From Streptomyces sp. CT34 (GTDB taxonomy: Bacteria > Actinomycetota > Actinomycetes > Streptomycetales > Streptomycetaceae), in NCBI RefSeq assembly GCF_000805335.1, contig NZ_KN708638.1:4007652-4071651 (forward strand): a stretch of 64,000 bases of DNA, given 5' to 3'. The notes under the pieces are model-generated. The model saw only the letters and a list, made by a program, of their open reading frames with translations. It was not told the origin of the DNA and did not search any database. Made by a program: the position numbers and the translations under genes. Shown here one piece after another: positions 1 through 8,024 of this stretch; positions within the stretch are counted from its first letter, which is position 1; each line of letters starts with the position of its first letter.

Positions 1-2
1 AC

Positions 3-329
3 GGCCGGTACTCCGGTGAGCAGGGGTACTTGAGAGGGGCGGCCGCGGTCGCGATGGCGCCCGCTTCTCCCGGCGCACCGGCGGCGGCCAACCATGTGAC
101 GATCGCCGGCTTCGCGTTCTCGCCATCGACCTTGACCGTCAGCAAGGGCACCACGGTGACCTGGACCAACGAGGATCGGGCTCCGCACACGGTGACCGGC
201 TCGGGTGGGCTGAACTCGCCGACGCTCGGCAGTGGCGGTTCCTACACCTTCACGTTCAAGACCGCCGGCACGTTCAGCTACTACTGCGCCATCCACCCGT
301 CCATGCACGGCACGGTCGTAGTGAAGTGA
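3..329 (+). CDS. Cupredoxin-domain protein (5' end outside window)
   Basis: The frame is open to the left edge, so the true start lies upstream; a TTG at 30 is only an internal candidate. After an Ala/Pro-rich stretch there is one plastocyanin-like beta domain of about 80 residues. Type-1 copper ligands are visible: a His in APHTV and the C-terminal cluster YYCAIHPSMHG, which supplies Cys, His and Met. Family members are exported blue-copper electron carriers, often the last domain of a larger surface protein. The upstream part is not visible, so the full architecture and any signal peptide or anchor cannot be judged. The domain call is firm; the physiological partner is unknown. Confidence 0.8.
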   Translation, partial: GRYSGEQGYLRGAAAVAMAPASPGAPAAANHVTIAGFAFSPSTLTVSKGTTVTWTNEDRAPHTVTGSGGLNSPTLGSGGSYTFTFKTAGTFSYYCAIHPSMHGTVVVK

Positions 330-340
330 AGTGAAGTGAA
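321..340. repeat. GTGAA pentamer x4
   Basis: Four perfect tandem GTGAA units run across the cupredoxin stop codon (TGA at 327-329), followed by two looser GTG-rich units. Slippage here could change the protein's last residues. Confidence 0.7.
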
Positions 341-423
341 GTGGGGTGAGGTGAGACTCAGTTGCCGACTCCCTGCGAACAGGGTGCGTTGGCTGCCGGT
401 GACGATGCTCCCGAGGTGTGACC

Positions 424-828
424 ATGTGGTTGCTACGGCTGCTCACGGCGGCTGGGCTGGTCGTCGACGCCTACGTGCATGCCGAACTGGCGAGTGCCTA
501 CGACCCGGTAGGCGCCGGCGTCAGCGAGGGGGCGCTGTTCCGCATCCAGGCAGCGGCGGCGGCGCTGGCCGCTGTCCTGGTGCTGGTGAGCGGCAGGAGC
601 CGTTGGGTCTGGGCGTTTGCCTTTCTGGTGGCGGCATCGGCGGTCGGCGCGGTGCTCCTGTACCGGTACGTGGACGTGGGCTCCCTGGGGCCGCTGCCCA
701 ACATGCATGAGCCCGCGTGGTATCCGAAGAAGACGGTGTCCGCCGTGGCAGAGGCAGTGGCGACGCTGGGCGCGGCGGCGGGTTTCGTCACTGTCAGCCG
801 TAACCGCACGCCCAGCCGTCAGGCGTGA
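424..828 (+). CDS. Small four-helix membrane protein, unknown function
   Basis: 134 residues. The ATG at 424 is preferred because GAGG lies 7 bases upstream; a GTG at 418 is in frame but overlaps that site. Hydrophobic segments cover about residues 3-20, 36-57, 62-80 and 105-125, giving a four-helix integral membrane protein. A short loop containing YDPV follows the first helix and a Pro/Trp loop (HEPAWYPKK) precedes the last. It starts 94 bases after the cupredoxin gene on the same strand, so a joint transcript and a redox or copper link are possible but not shown. A strong hairpin at 972-1014 probably ends the transcript. Confidence 0.7.
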   Translation: MWLLRLLTAAGLVVDAYVHAELASAYDPVGAGVSEGALFRIQAAAAALAAVLVLVSGRSRWVWAFAFLVAASAVGAVLLYRYVDVGSLGPLPNMHEPAWYPKKTVSAVAEAVATLGAAAGFVTVSRNRTPSRQA

Positions 829-971
829 TCGAACGGGATGGAAGGTGCGTTTCCGGTCCGGCGAGGCATGAGCGGAGCCGGCGCCGTAGGCAACAACGGT
901 CACTGTGCCGCGGAAGACATACGCTCACCTGCGCGGAGCCCGCGGACCTACCCTTCACACCGGCAACCCGC

Positions 972-1014
972 GTGCGTGCGGCTGTCTTCGCACAGCGGAG
1001 ACAGCCGCACGCAC
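972..1014. terminator. 16-bp hairpin downstream of the small membrane protein
   Basis: A perfect 16-bp stem (972-987 pairing with 999-1014) encloses an 11-base loop, with no T-run after it. Streptomyces terminators often lack the T-run. It lies about 145 bases past the stop of the gene ending at 828. Confidence 0.6.
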
Positions 1015-1178
1015 GGCCTACAAGAAGCGGCACCGTTCCCCTCGCGAGCCGTCGTGCCCCTCGCGAGCCAGCCAGAGCGTAAACCGCGGTCAACGAGGGC
1101 AAAGTTTCACATCGACGCCCCCCCGAGTCGGGATGTTTTCGCAGGTCAGGCAGGTACCAGGCCCCCAAAGCCCCCCTG

Positions 1179-1270
1179 ATTCCCAAGCCCAGAGCGCGGG
1201 TTCGATTACCGTCACCCGCTCCATGGCGAAGGCCCAGGTCAGAGACCGGGGCCTTGTTTGTAGTCCAGAC
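1179..1270 (+). repeat. tRNA-Gly 3'-end fragment plus tail, copy A (att-like)
   Basis: Bases 1191-1223 read as the variable loop, T-arm and acceptor end of a bacterial tRNA-Gly, finishing in CCCGCTCCA. A further dozen bases upstream resemble the anticodon arm. The 5' half of a tRNA is absent, so this is not a gene. It is followed by a decayed form of the hairpin seen at copies B (9462) and C (20260). Homology to copy C continues for about 250 more bases, ending in a block around ATGCAAAACGGGC. The layout is that of an attachment site left by an integrative element using the tRNA 3' end. One base in the T-loop region differs from the consensus (ATTACC for ATTCCC). Confidence 0.7.
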
Positions 1271-1859
1271 CCATTGCGGGGTGGCGCGCCCCCCCCGCGT
1301 GCCCTATCTGCCTGACGGAAGGGCAGGTTTCGCCAACTCCCGTACCGACTCAGGCGCCTTGCGAGCCAAGCGCCTCGAATGGCGAGACGCATCTTCTGCG
1401 ACTTGGGTCATCTGCGCCCGAGTTGTCGCGGGATTGCGGATGCAAAACGGGCCTGCGACAAGGGCACGCCCGCTGCCCTATGCCGACTTCCGCGCCGTGC
1501 GGGAGTTCGCCTCCGCAGCAACCCGCGACGGTCGGACCGTCACCGAAGAAGCGGTCTACGACGGCCTTGTCCGCGAGTACGGCATGGGGCGCATGTCCCA
1601 GAGCTCAAACCGCAGGGGCCGGACCCTGCTGCGCGGCTTCTGCAACAGCGGCTCCCTCGTCATCTTCGTCACTCTCAGCGAACCGCCGCTGCCTCCCTCA
1701 ACGTGCCTACAGCCAAGGGCGATCGCCACCGTCGTCCGCGCCAAATGACCTTCCCCCGCGTCAGGACCAGGGTCAAGTGGTCCGAGCCGCCGACCGGCGG
1801 CGCAGTGCAGTGCAGTGCACGAACATCGAAAAGCACAGATGTTCGCTTCCTGATTTTTA
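1271..1859. other. No gene recognised; att-flanking homology and short repeats
   Basis: The first 200 bases align with sequence after copy C near 20.3-20.55 kb. The rest has no convincing reading frame. A GCAGT/GTGCA microrepeat occurs at 1801-1819. An 8-bp inverted repeat CGAACATC/GATGTTCG with a 10-base loop follows at 1820-1845, resembling a spread-out LexA-like palindrome but with the wrong spacing for one. The insertion sequence starts at 1860. Confidence 0.5.
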
Positions 1860-2732
1860 GAGCTTGTCTCACGTGGCGTCAGGTCGGTGCGGCATGATGG
1901 TTCGTCATGCGTGTTGGTCTGTCACAGCGATTGGTTCCTGATGAGCTCTGGGCCATTGTGGCTCCGTTGCTTCCTCGTTCACGTCGCGTCCGCAAGGTGG
2001 AGGGACGGCCCCTTGTGATGAGCGGGCCGTGTTCACCGCCGTCGTGTACGTGCTGACCAGCGGCTGCGCGTGGCGACACCTTCCTGAGACGTTTGGTGTG
2101 TCTCCCGCAACCGCCCACCGCCGGTTCTCGGCGTGGACACGGGCAGGGCTGTGGAGGCGGCTGCACCAGGCCGTCCTGGACGAACTCGGTGCCCGTGGCG
2201 AGTTGGACTGGACTTCCGCGATCGTCGATGCGGCCTCGGTCCGTGCGAAAAAAGGGGATCGCTGACCGGACGCAATCCGGTCGACCGGGGCAAGAAGGGC
2301 AGCAAACTGCACGTCCTTTCCGATGCCCAGGGTCTACCTCTGGCGCTGGGGGTATCCGGCGCGAACGTGCACGACAGCCAGGCCCTGCTTCCGCTGATCC
2401 TGGGCATACCCGCCATCCGGTCACGGCGCGGTCCCCGCCGGCGCCGTCCCGGCAAGCTTCGCGCTGACAAGGCGTATTACTCCGCCGACCACCTGAGGTG
2501 GCTGCGCGAACGCGGCATCGTCCCGCGCATCGCACGTCCCGGCATCGAGACCAGCGAGCGCCTGGGCAAGCACCGCTGGAAGATCGAACGGTCGATCTCC
2601 TGGCTCTTCGGATACCGCCGCCTTACCGTCCGATACGAGCGGAAAGGCAGACACTTCCTGGCTTTCCTCGGACTTGCAGCGGCGCTCACCTGCTACAAGA
2701 GACTGTCCAAGATCGCCACGTGAGACAAGCTC
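1860..2732 (+). mobile_element. IS5-family insertion sequence, 873 bp
   Basis: The ends are perfect 19-bp inverted repeats: GAGCTTGTCTCACGTGGCG at 1860-1878 and its exact complement at 2714-2732. TTA lies directly outside both ends (1857-1859 and 2733-2735), which fits the short target duplication of IS5 elements of the IS427/IS112 type. The single transposase gene inside is frame-broken. The perfect ends and target duplication indicate a fairly recent insertion. With a broken transposase it could move only with help from an intact relative. Confidence 0.92.
1907..2723 (+). pseudogene. IS5-family DDE transposase, frameshifted
   Basis: Translation begins well at ATG 1907 (MRVGLSQRLVPDELW). 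It loses frame near 2015, where one missing base turns the expected V-D-E-R-A-V-F-T into another frame. The middle part (2029-2265) carries VYVLTSGCAWRHLP and DAASVRAKKG. It then breaks again at an A6G4 run near 2248-2257, after which the next frame gives GSLTGRNPVDRGKKGSKLHV, ADKAYYS and the C-terminal WKIERSISWLFGYRRLTVRYER. The second break could be a programmed -1 shift, as many IS5 relatives use A-rich slippery runs. The first looks like true damage. Conserved DDE-region motifs remain readable across the frames. Confidence 0.88.
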
Positions 2733-2973
2733 TTAGTCAGCAAGGAAGGGGATTTCCAGAAGTCACCGCCCAGCAAAGTGTTTTGGAGCGCGTCCGAGCA
2801 ACCAGAGCCGCCTAAGCCGCGTCTTCCACGGAAAGTCACGTGCCCCGATGATCGAAATCTTCCGGGCGCCACAGAACCGGCATAGGGGCACGCGATCTGA
2901 GTAGCATGCTGGGCTTTAGGAAATGAGAGCCATTCAGTAATCGCACACACGAACGGCGAACGGGGGCCAATTC

Positions 2974-4299
2974 ATGATCACCAGGTGCGGCAGGCCAAGG
3001 ATGAGGATCATCCTTGCGGTCGCCACGGCTTTGACAGCGGCAAGCGGGGTGGTGGGCACCATCGGAGCCGGAACGGCCGGCGCGCAGCCGTCGCCCGCAT
3101 TCGGCTATACGTGCTCGGCGGGCATGATCGGCGATCAGCCTTTCACAGCGGAGATCCACTCGGACATCCCGAATTCGATCGCGGTCGGCGCGCCCAGCAA
3201 GCCCATCGCCGTCAACGCGGTGGCTACGGTGGGCCCGAGTTTCACCCAGTGGCTCAACAGGGCGGGCATGAAGACCCTCGGGGGCACGGTGGACGCGAGG
3301 GCCCATGTGGCCGCGCCACAGGATGACTTCGACGTCACGGTCCCCTTCCACATGGCCACGACCAGCGTCCCGGCATCCGGTCCCTTCAACGTCACGGCAA
3401 CCGCCGGCGCGACCACGCGCACCTTCAGCCATCCAGGCCACGGGACGGTCACCGCCGGCAACCTCACCCTCCACCTCCTCGCGAAGAACGCGACCGGCAC
3501 CATCACACTCGCGGGCGACGCACCGTGCACCCTGAACACCGGACAGAGCAATGTCGTGACGTCCTTCGACATCACGAAGCCGAGTTCGGCGCCCTCCGCC
3601 CCTCCGAGCCATTCGACCGGACCGGTGGCCACCGCCACTCCGCGGCCGACGACCGGATCGGTGGGCGCTGCCGTTCCCAAACCGACGATGTCGGCGGGCA
3701 ACGGGCCCGCGAAGGACAGCGCGACCACGCCCGGCAATCCGAGCCCCAGGGCTTCCAGCCCCACACCGGTGACGAACTCCCCCCATCCGACTCCGAGGTC
3801 GACCACACCCACGATCGTCTCCAAGCCCTCGGCCGCCGGCCAGGACACTGGGGATCTCATCCTGCTGGCCGTGGGTGCGCTCGTCGCATGCGCCGCCGCC
3901 TTCCTCCTCGGCGCGCGGCTGAAGAACCACCGCCGTACCGGTGATGACGGAGGGGATCAGCGGTACATCAACCCGAAGCCTGACGGGCCTACCGCAGGCG
4001 TCAAGGCCGGGACGGACGACGTCAGTTGCCACCGGAAGGTCTTGATTGCTGCTGCCCCCCAGCGTCGAGGGTGTGACGGTGGGGCAACGTCGCACGGCAG
4101 CACGGGCCGGAAGGTTACGGACGGCCGGAATCGCCTGATGGCACGTCATCTTCCACACCAGGCCGGTCATCAGGGCATCAGCGCGCGGGCCAGCGGCGGC
4201 GCCGATCTGGACAGCCAACTCGCGGGCTTGCTCCAGGGTGGAGACGTCGATGTCGTGGCCGACGAGAAGCCCGGCAGCGAATACGTTCGACAGGCGTAG
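2974..4299 (+). CDS. DUF6801-type secreted, C-terminally anchored protein
   Basis: 441 residues. A signal peptide (MRIILAVATALTAASG) is followed by a DUF6801-like domain (FGYTCSAGMIGDQPF to NVVTSFDITKPS, about residues 43-200). Next come a long Ser/Thr/Pro linker and one membrane helix (GDLILLAVGALVACAAAFLLG), then basic residues. The protein is probably held at the outer face of the membrane. ATG 2974 has GGGGG 8 bases upstream; ATG 3001 would also give a good signal peptide. The roughly 125 residues after the helix are unusual and low in hydrophobicity. They appear to be read-through into unrelated DNA after loss of the normal stop, so the native protein probably ended near 3950. No biochemical role is known. 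Confidence 0.75.
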   Translation: MITRCGRPRMRIILAVATALTAASGVVGTIGAGTAGAQPSPAFGYTCSAGMIGDQPFTAEIHSDIPNSIAVGAPSKPIAVNAVATVGPSFTQWLNRAGMKTLGGTVDARAHVAAPQDDFDVTVPFHMATTSVPASGPFNVTATAGATTRTFSHPGHGTVTAGNLTLHLLAKNATGTITLAGDAPCTLNTGQSNVVTSFDITKPSSAPSAPPSHSTGPVATATPRPTTGSVGAAVPKPTMSAGNGPAKDSATTPGNPSPRASSPTPVTNSPHPTPRSTTPTIVSKPSAAGQDTGDLILLAVGALVACAAAFLLGARLKNHRRTGDDGGDQRYINPKPDGPTAGVKAGTDDVSCHRKVLIAAAPQRRGCDGGATSHGSTGRKVTDGRNRLMARHLPHQAGHQGISARASGGADLDSQLAGLLQGGDVDVVADEKPGSEYVRQA

Positions 4300-4737
4300 T
4301 GAACGACCACCGCGTGTGCAGCGGAGGCTCAAGGAGGGCGGCAGGCAGGCACGGGGCCTGCCTGCCGGGGCGAGGACGGCCACGGAAAGTTGACTATCCG
4401 CGTGAAGAGGGAGGTACCTCTGTTGACTGAGATCGACACTTTGCTTGGCGAGATCGTGCTGCAGTCGAAGCGGGGGCGGGTGCGTACGGCGTCGGCGTGC
4501 TGACCAGGGCCGAGGGCAAGGCGGCCGGAGCGACCGTGCGGCTGGGACAGCCGCACGGTCGCCCGGATCCCGCACCGTGGACCCGACTCCGCGTCGGTTG
4601 AGGCCACCGTCACCGGCCTGGCGGACGCGGGTGCGGACCAGGACATGCTCAAACACCGTGCGTTCGCGGCAAGTTGAGATCACCCACCGGTGCTGGCACC
4701 ACTCATTTCCGAACCTCACAGTCGATGGGGAGTAGCC
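4300..4737. other. No full gene; possible short ORF and promoter region
   Basis: A short frame from GTG 4402 or TTG 4423 to 4503, with GGAGG ahead of it, encodes only about 26-33 residues (LTEIDTLLGEIVLQSKRG) and looks like a truncated N-terminus. A strong hairpin follows at 4532-4560. The remainder is taken as the leader of the trypco2 operon, with GGGGAG just before 4738. Confidence 0.4.
4532..4560. terminator. 13-bp perfect hairpin
   Basis: The stem GACCGTGCGGCTG pairs perfectly with CAGCCGCACGGTC around a 3-base loop, with no T-run. It separates the truncated ORF from the trypco2 operon and may insulate it. Confidence 0.6.
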
Positions 4738-5055
4738 ATGGCGACGATCGGGTTGGCCGCAGCCATCGAGGAACTGCGGCAAGAGCTCTACCAGGCCCAG
4801 GCTCAGGGCGCCCAGCAGCAGTTCGCCTTTCAGATCGAGGAAGCCGAGCTGGAGCTGCTGCTGGAACTACGCAATGACGTCAAGGGCGAAGGGAAGCTGC
4901 GGTTCGGGGTGGCGAGCGTAGGCGGGGGCGGATCACACTCCTCGGCCCGCGGGCACAAGCTGACACTGAAGCTGCAGGTCAAGGACCGGGCCACGGGCGG
5001 AGCCAGCCCTGAAATCGGCCGCCGGCAGCCCGGCTCCTGGGACGACGAGGGCTGA
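4738..5055 (+). CDS. Trypco2 (trypsin co-occurring domain 2) protein
   Basis: 105 residues from ATG 4738, chosen for GGGGAG 5 bases upstream. The protein matches my memory of the trypco2 family: an N-terminal amphipathic helix (GLAAAIEELRQELYQAQ), an acidic helix (FQIEEAELELLLEL), then short strands with VKGEGKLRFGV and HKLTLKLQVKD. Trypco domains are described as small partners of trypsin-like and NACHT NTPase proteins in predicted bacterial conflict systems. Its stop is one base before the next gene, which is exactly such a trypsin-NACHT protein. The pair is therefore almost certainly cotranslated. Its role as adaptor, sensor or inhibitor is inference. Confidence 0.8.
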   Translation: MATIGLAAAIEELRQELYQAQAQGAQQQFAFQIEEAELELLLELRNDVKGEGKLRFGVASVGGGGSHSSARGHKLTLKLQVKDRATGGASPEIGRRQPGSWDDEG

Positions 5056-5056
5056 G

Positions 5057-7744
5057 GTGGACCATCGAAGACTGGCCCTTGTCCGTGGTGGTGACGCCGC
5101 GGGATTCCGCCGCCTCGGTACCGGCTATCTGATCGGGCCTCGCCTGGTACTGACGGCCCGGCACGTCGTCGAGGAGAGCAAGGGCATGCCATGGGCCCAG
5201 ATCGACGTGCGTGTGGGGCACCCCCGGGACGCCGACGTGCATCGCTGCATGGCATCGGTGCGCTGGACTGCCCCGGAAGGGCGCGATGTTGCTCTGCTGC
5301 TGTTGGACGACGAGGTCGACGTGCCCGGGATGGTGCGCTGGGGCCGTCCTGTCGGCAACGCCCCGCTGCCCTATGAAGGTCTTGGGTACCCCTCGGCGGC
5401 CTTCAGGGGTGGGCAGCACAAGGTGGAGCACCTGAGAGGGAAGCTGCCTCCTCAGGCCGGCGGTGTCGGCACCCAGGATCTGTACGTCCTGGACCAGGAG
5501 TCTGCGCCGGACATGCGTACGGACGGCGAGCAGGCGTGGTCCGGGGCTTCCGGCAGCGCGGTCTTCTGCGAAGAACGTCTCGTTGGCGTCGTCATCCACG
5601 ATGACCACGCCTTCGCGAACCGCCGCCTGCATGCCTGTCCGGCCCGTACCTTCACCCACGACCCCGCGTTCGCCATACTCCTGCAACGTTACGGTGATGG
5701 CCTCCCTGAGCTGGTCGACGTCCCAACCGCACCGATCAGCACCCAACGGGGCAGCGACGGGTCAGGCCGCCACCTGGACACGCTGGCCGAGAACCTCCAT
5801 ACCCTCAGACGAAGGGTCCTCTCCGAGCTGGGGAAGGACCAGGTCCAGGAGCAATTACGGAGCGGGCATCCACTGCCCGTGCGTTGTCGAGCGGCCCCCG
5901 AGAGGTTGACCGGTCAGAGGAACGGTGCCCGGGAGACCTCGGCGGCACTGGCGGACGCTTCCCCGCTGGACCTGGCAGGTCCGCTGGATAACATCGCAGC
6001 TGTCTACCTGAAGAAAAGGGACAGCCAACTGCTGGTGCTGGGCCGGCCCGGTTCGGGGAAGTCCGTCCTGATCCGGCGCTTCGCGCACGCTCGGTTGAAG
6101 GACGATGACTGGACCGGCAAGGGACCAGTGCCGGTGATCTTCAGTCTGGGATCATGGGACCCCACCGTCACGTTCCTGCAGGACTGGCTGATCGACCGCC
6201 TGGAGCGGGATCACGCCTTCCTGGCCAGGCGAAACCTCGACAAAGAGCCATGGGCCACTGAACTGATCGTGGGGGGCCACGTGCTGGCGGTCCTGGACGG
6301 GTTCGACGAGATGGCGGAGGAATTTTACGAACCCGCGCTGCGGCAGCTGGGGGCCTTGAACCTGCCGTTGCTGCTGACGAGCCGGCCCGAAGCGCTCAGC
6401 GGCGTCAGGCCAAGCGAAGGGCTCTTTCCGGGGATCGAACTGACGGACCTCACCCTCGCCGACTGCTCCGCCCGGCTCGCCGGCTCGACCACATGGGCGC
6501 GCGTCCTGGACCGGTTGGGCAGCCAATCCGGCGACCCGGCCGCCGCCCTGCTCGCCACCGTACTGAGCACTCCCCTGATGCTCACCATGGCGGAGGCCTT
6601 CCACAAGTCCGGCGGCGAGCCTGAATCCTTGCTGGAACTCGCAGAGTCCGGCTCCCGGGACGCGCTGGAGGCGCGTCTCCTGAACGCCTTCGTCCCCACG
6701 GCGTACAGCCGCAGGCTCAACCCGTCCGTTCCGAAACGCCGACGCTGGAGCGCCGAGCGTGCAGGACGCTGGCTCGGCTACCTCGCCACGCACCTGAAGA
6801 AACAGAAGACAGACGCACAGGACATCGAGTGGTGGCAGCTGGGCACGTCCATGAGCCTGCCCGCGCGCATGGTCGTCTCCGGGGCCCTGTGCGGGCTCAT
6901 ATCGGGGATGGCGGTCACACTCGTCAACGTCTTCATGAACGACCCCCCGGCCGTGCTCATGGACATGTTCCTGGACATGCTGGGAATCGGGCTGGCCTTC
7001 GGGCTCGTGCACGGATTCGTGTCGGAAAAAATCGAGGCCAGCGGCGCGTTCAAGCCGTCCCGCATGCAGATCGGGGTAGGCGGCGAGTCGATGGGGGTGA
7101 GGTCGAGGAGAGTGCTGGAGCGTTTCCTCCCCAGAGTCGGCGGCGGGCTGGCCGGCGGACTGGTCTTCGGGATCGTCTACGGCGGCGGAGCCGCGGCCTA
7201 CGCGATGTTCCTGTCCTATCCCTGGCTGTCGGTCGCCCTGTTCTTCGGGAACTGGCTCGTGGCCGGGCCACTGCTCGGACTGGGGATCGGGATCGTCCTC
7301 GCGCTGGCGGCCTGGCTCGAGACAGACGCCAAGCCGAAGGAATCAGTCAGCGCGACGGACCTGTTGCGCAAGAACCGCACCATCGTGCTCGTTCAGGCAG
7401 CCGCGGTGGGGCTGGTCCTCGGGCTCGGATACGGAACCGCCATCACGTATTTCAACGGCTTCACCCTCGGCCTCCCGTCCGGGATCGGGGCCGGACTCGC
7501 GTCCGCGACCGGGGTCGGCACTCTGTCCGCGTGGGGCCGGTGGGTGGTGCTGGTCCGCTTCTGGCTGCCCCTGTCAGGACGCCTCCCCTGGAGTGTGAAC
7601 GCCTTCCTGGACGACGCCCGCACTCGAGGCGTACTACGCCAGGCCGGCGCGGTCTACCAGTTCCGCCACGCGCGGCTCCGAGATCGCCTGGCCGAGGTCT
7701 ACGAGCAACACGAACAGTCGCCAGAAGGAGGCACAGCGCGGTGA
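5057..7744 (+). CDS. Trypsin-like protease / NACHT NTPase / multi-TM fusion
   Basis: 895 residues from GTG 5057, one base after the trypco2 stop. Residues 1-210 are a trypsin-fold protease with a plausible triad His36 (TARHVV), Asp77 (GRDVAL) and Ser165 (GASGS). Residues 320-450 are a NACHT/STAND NTPase with Walker A GRPGSGKS (329-336), Walker B VLDGFDEM (412-419) and sensor LLTSRPE. A helical region follows, then five or six membrane spans between 600 and 825. The C-terminal AVYQFRHARLRDRLA motif is typical of actinobacterial NACHT proteins. Expected action: NTP-driven oligomerisation at the membrane controlling a protease. The trigger and substrate are unknown. It sits in a mobile island and ends in a strong terminator. 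Confidence 0.88.
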   Translation: MDHRRLALVRGGDAAGFRRLGTGYLIGPRLVLTARHVVEESKGMPWAQIDVRVGHPRDADVHRCMASVRWTAPEGRDVALLLLDDEVDVPGMVRWGRPVGNAPLPYEGLGYPSAAFRGGQHKVEHLRGKLPPQAGGVGTQDLYVLDQESAPDMRTDGEQAWSGASGSAVFCEERLVGVVIHDDHAFANRRLHACPARTFTHDPAFAILLQRYGDGLPELVDVPTAPISTQRGSDGSGRHLDTLAENLHTLRRRVLSELGKDQVQEQLRSGHPLPVRCRAAPERLTGQRNGARETSAALADASPLDLAGPLDNIAAVYLKKRDSQLLVLGRPGSGKSVLIRRFAHARLKDDDWTGKGPVPVIFSLGSWDPTVTFLQDWLIDRLERDHAFLARRNLDKEPWATELIVGGHVLAVLDGFDEMAEEFYEPALRQLGALNLPLLLTSRPEALSGVRPSEGLFPGIELTDLTLADCSARLAGSTTWARVLDRLGSQSGDPAAALLATVLSTPLMLTMAEAFHKSGGEPESLLELAESGSRDALEARLLNAFVPTAYSRRLNPSVPKRRRWSAERAGRWLGYLATHLKKQKTDAQDIEWWQLGTSMSLPARMVVSGALCGLISGMAVTLVNVFMNDPPAVLMDMFLDMLGIGLAFGLVHGFVSEKIEASGAFKPSRMQIGVGGESMGVRSRRVLERFLPRVGGGLAGGLVFGIVYGGGAAAYAMFLSYPWLSVALFFGNWLVAGPLLGLGIGIVLALAAWLETDAKPKESVSATDLLRKNRTIVLVQAAAVGLVLGLGYGTAITYFNGFTLGLPSGIGAGLASATGVGTLSAWGRWVVLVRFWLPLSGRLPWSVNAFLDDARTRGVLRQAGAVYQFRHARLRDRLAEVYEQHEQSPEGGTAR

Positions 7745-7781
7745 AGGCAGGACCGGTGTTGCTGACCGGTCCTGCCTTCAC
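7741..7781. terminator. 17-bp hairpin overlapping the NACHT stop codon
   Basis: The stem GTGAAGGCAGGACCGGT (7741-7757) pairs perfectly with 7765-7781 around a 7-base loop. It begins inside the last codons of the NACHT gene, so the terminator is built into the gene end. Confidence 0.85.
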
Positions 7782-7800
7782 CACGCATGAAGCCGTCGCC

Positions 7801-7990
7801 TCAGCCGAAGTGCTTCCGCTTCCCCGCCTGGAACTGCCCGGCCGCGTCCCGGCGTTGCCGGCGCACCTCGGCGTCAATGCGCTTCGCGAGCTTGCGCTGG
7901 TGCTTCTCTTTGGAGTGCTGGTAGATCAGCTGAGCCTTCGGGCTGGACTGCCCCGCACGGCCGAAGCGCGCATGTAGTTTCGATTCGCCG
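7801..7990 (-). pseudogene. C-terminal remnant of a tyrosine integrase
   Basis: About 60 residues ending at 7801 read LHARFGRAGQSSPKAQLIYQ followed by HSKEKHQRKLAKRIDAEVRR. This matches the last helices of phage/ICE-type tyrosine recombinases, where the conserved G-x-SS-x-x-A-x-x-YQH contains the nucleophilic Tyr. Nothing of the upstream catalytic domain (Arg, His-x-x-Arg) is recognisable past about 7990, where the next gene's promoter begins on the other strand. It lies 1.5 kb from tRNA fragment copy B, where an island integrase would be expected. It cannot be active. Confidence 0.7.
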
Positions 7991-8024
7991 ACACGACCAC
8001 GGCACGCTGTAAAAAGGGGGAATT

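Noticed and set aside
1254..1748. Plus-strand frame of 164 codons after tRNA fragment copy A
   Set aside because: It runs through the att-flanking repeat, has no ribosome site and no recognisable family; part matches duplicated noncoding sequence near 20.4 kb.
1820..1845. LexA-type SOS box
   Set aside because: The half-sites CGAACATC and GATGTTCG are right but the 10-base spacer is far too long for the LexA palindrome.
2836..4782. 648-codon minus-strand frame opposite the DUF6801 gene
   Set aside because: It is mostly a shadow of the secreted protein gene. A short central part reads protein-like and is mentioned as a possible remnant only.
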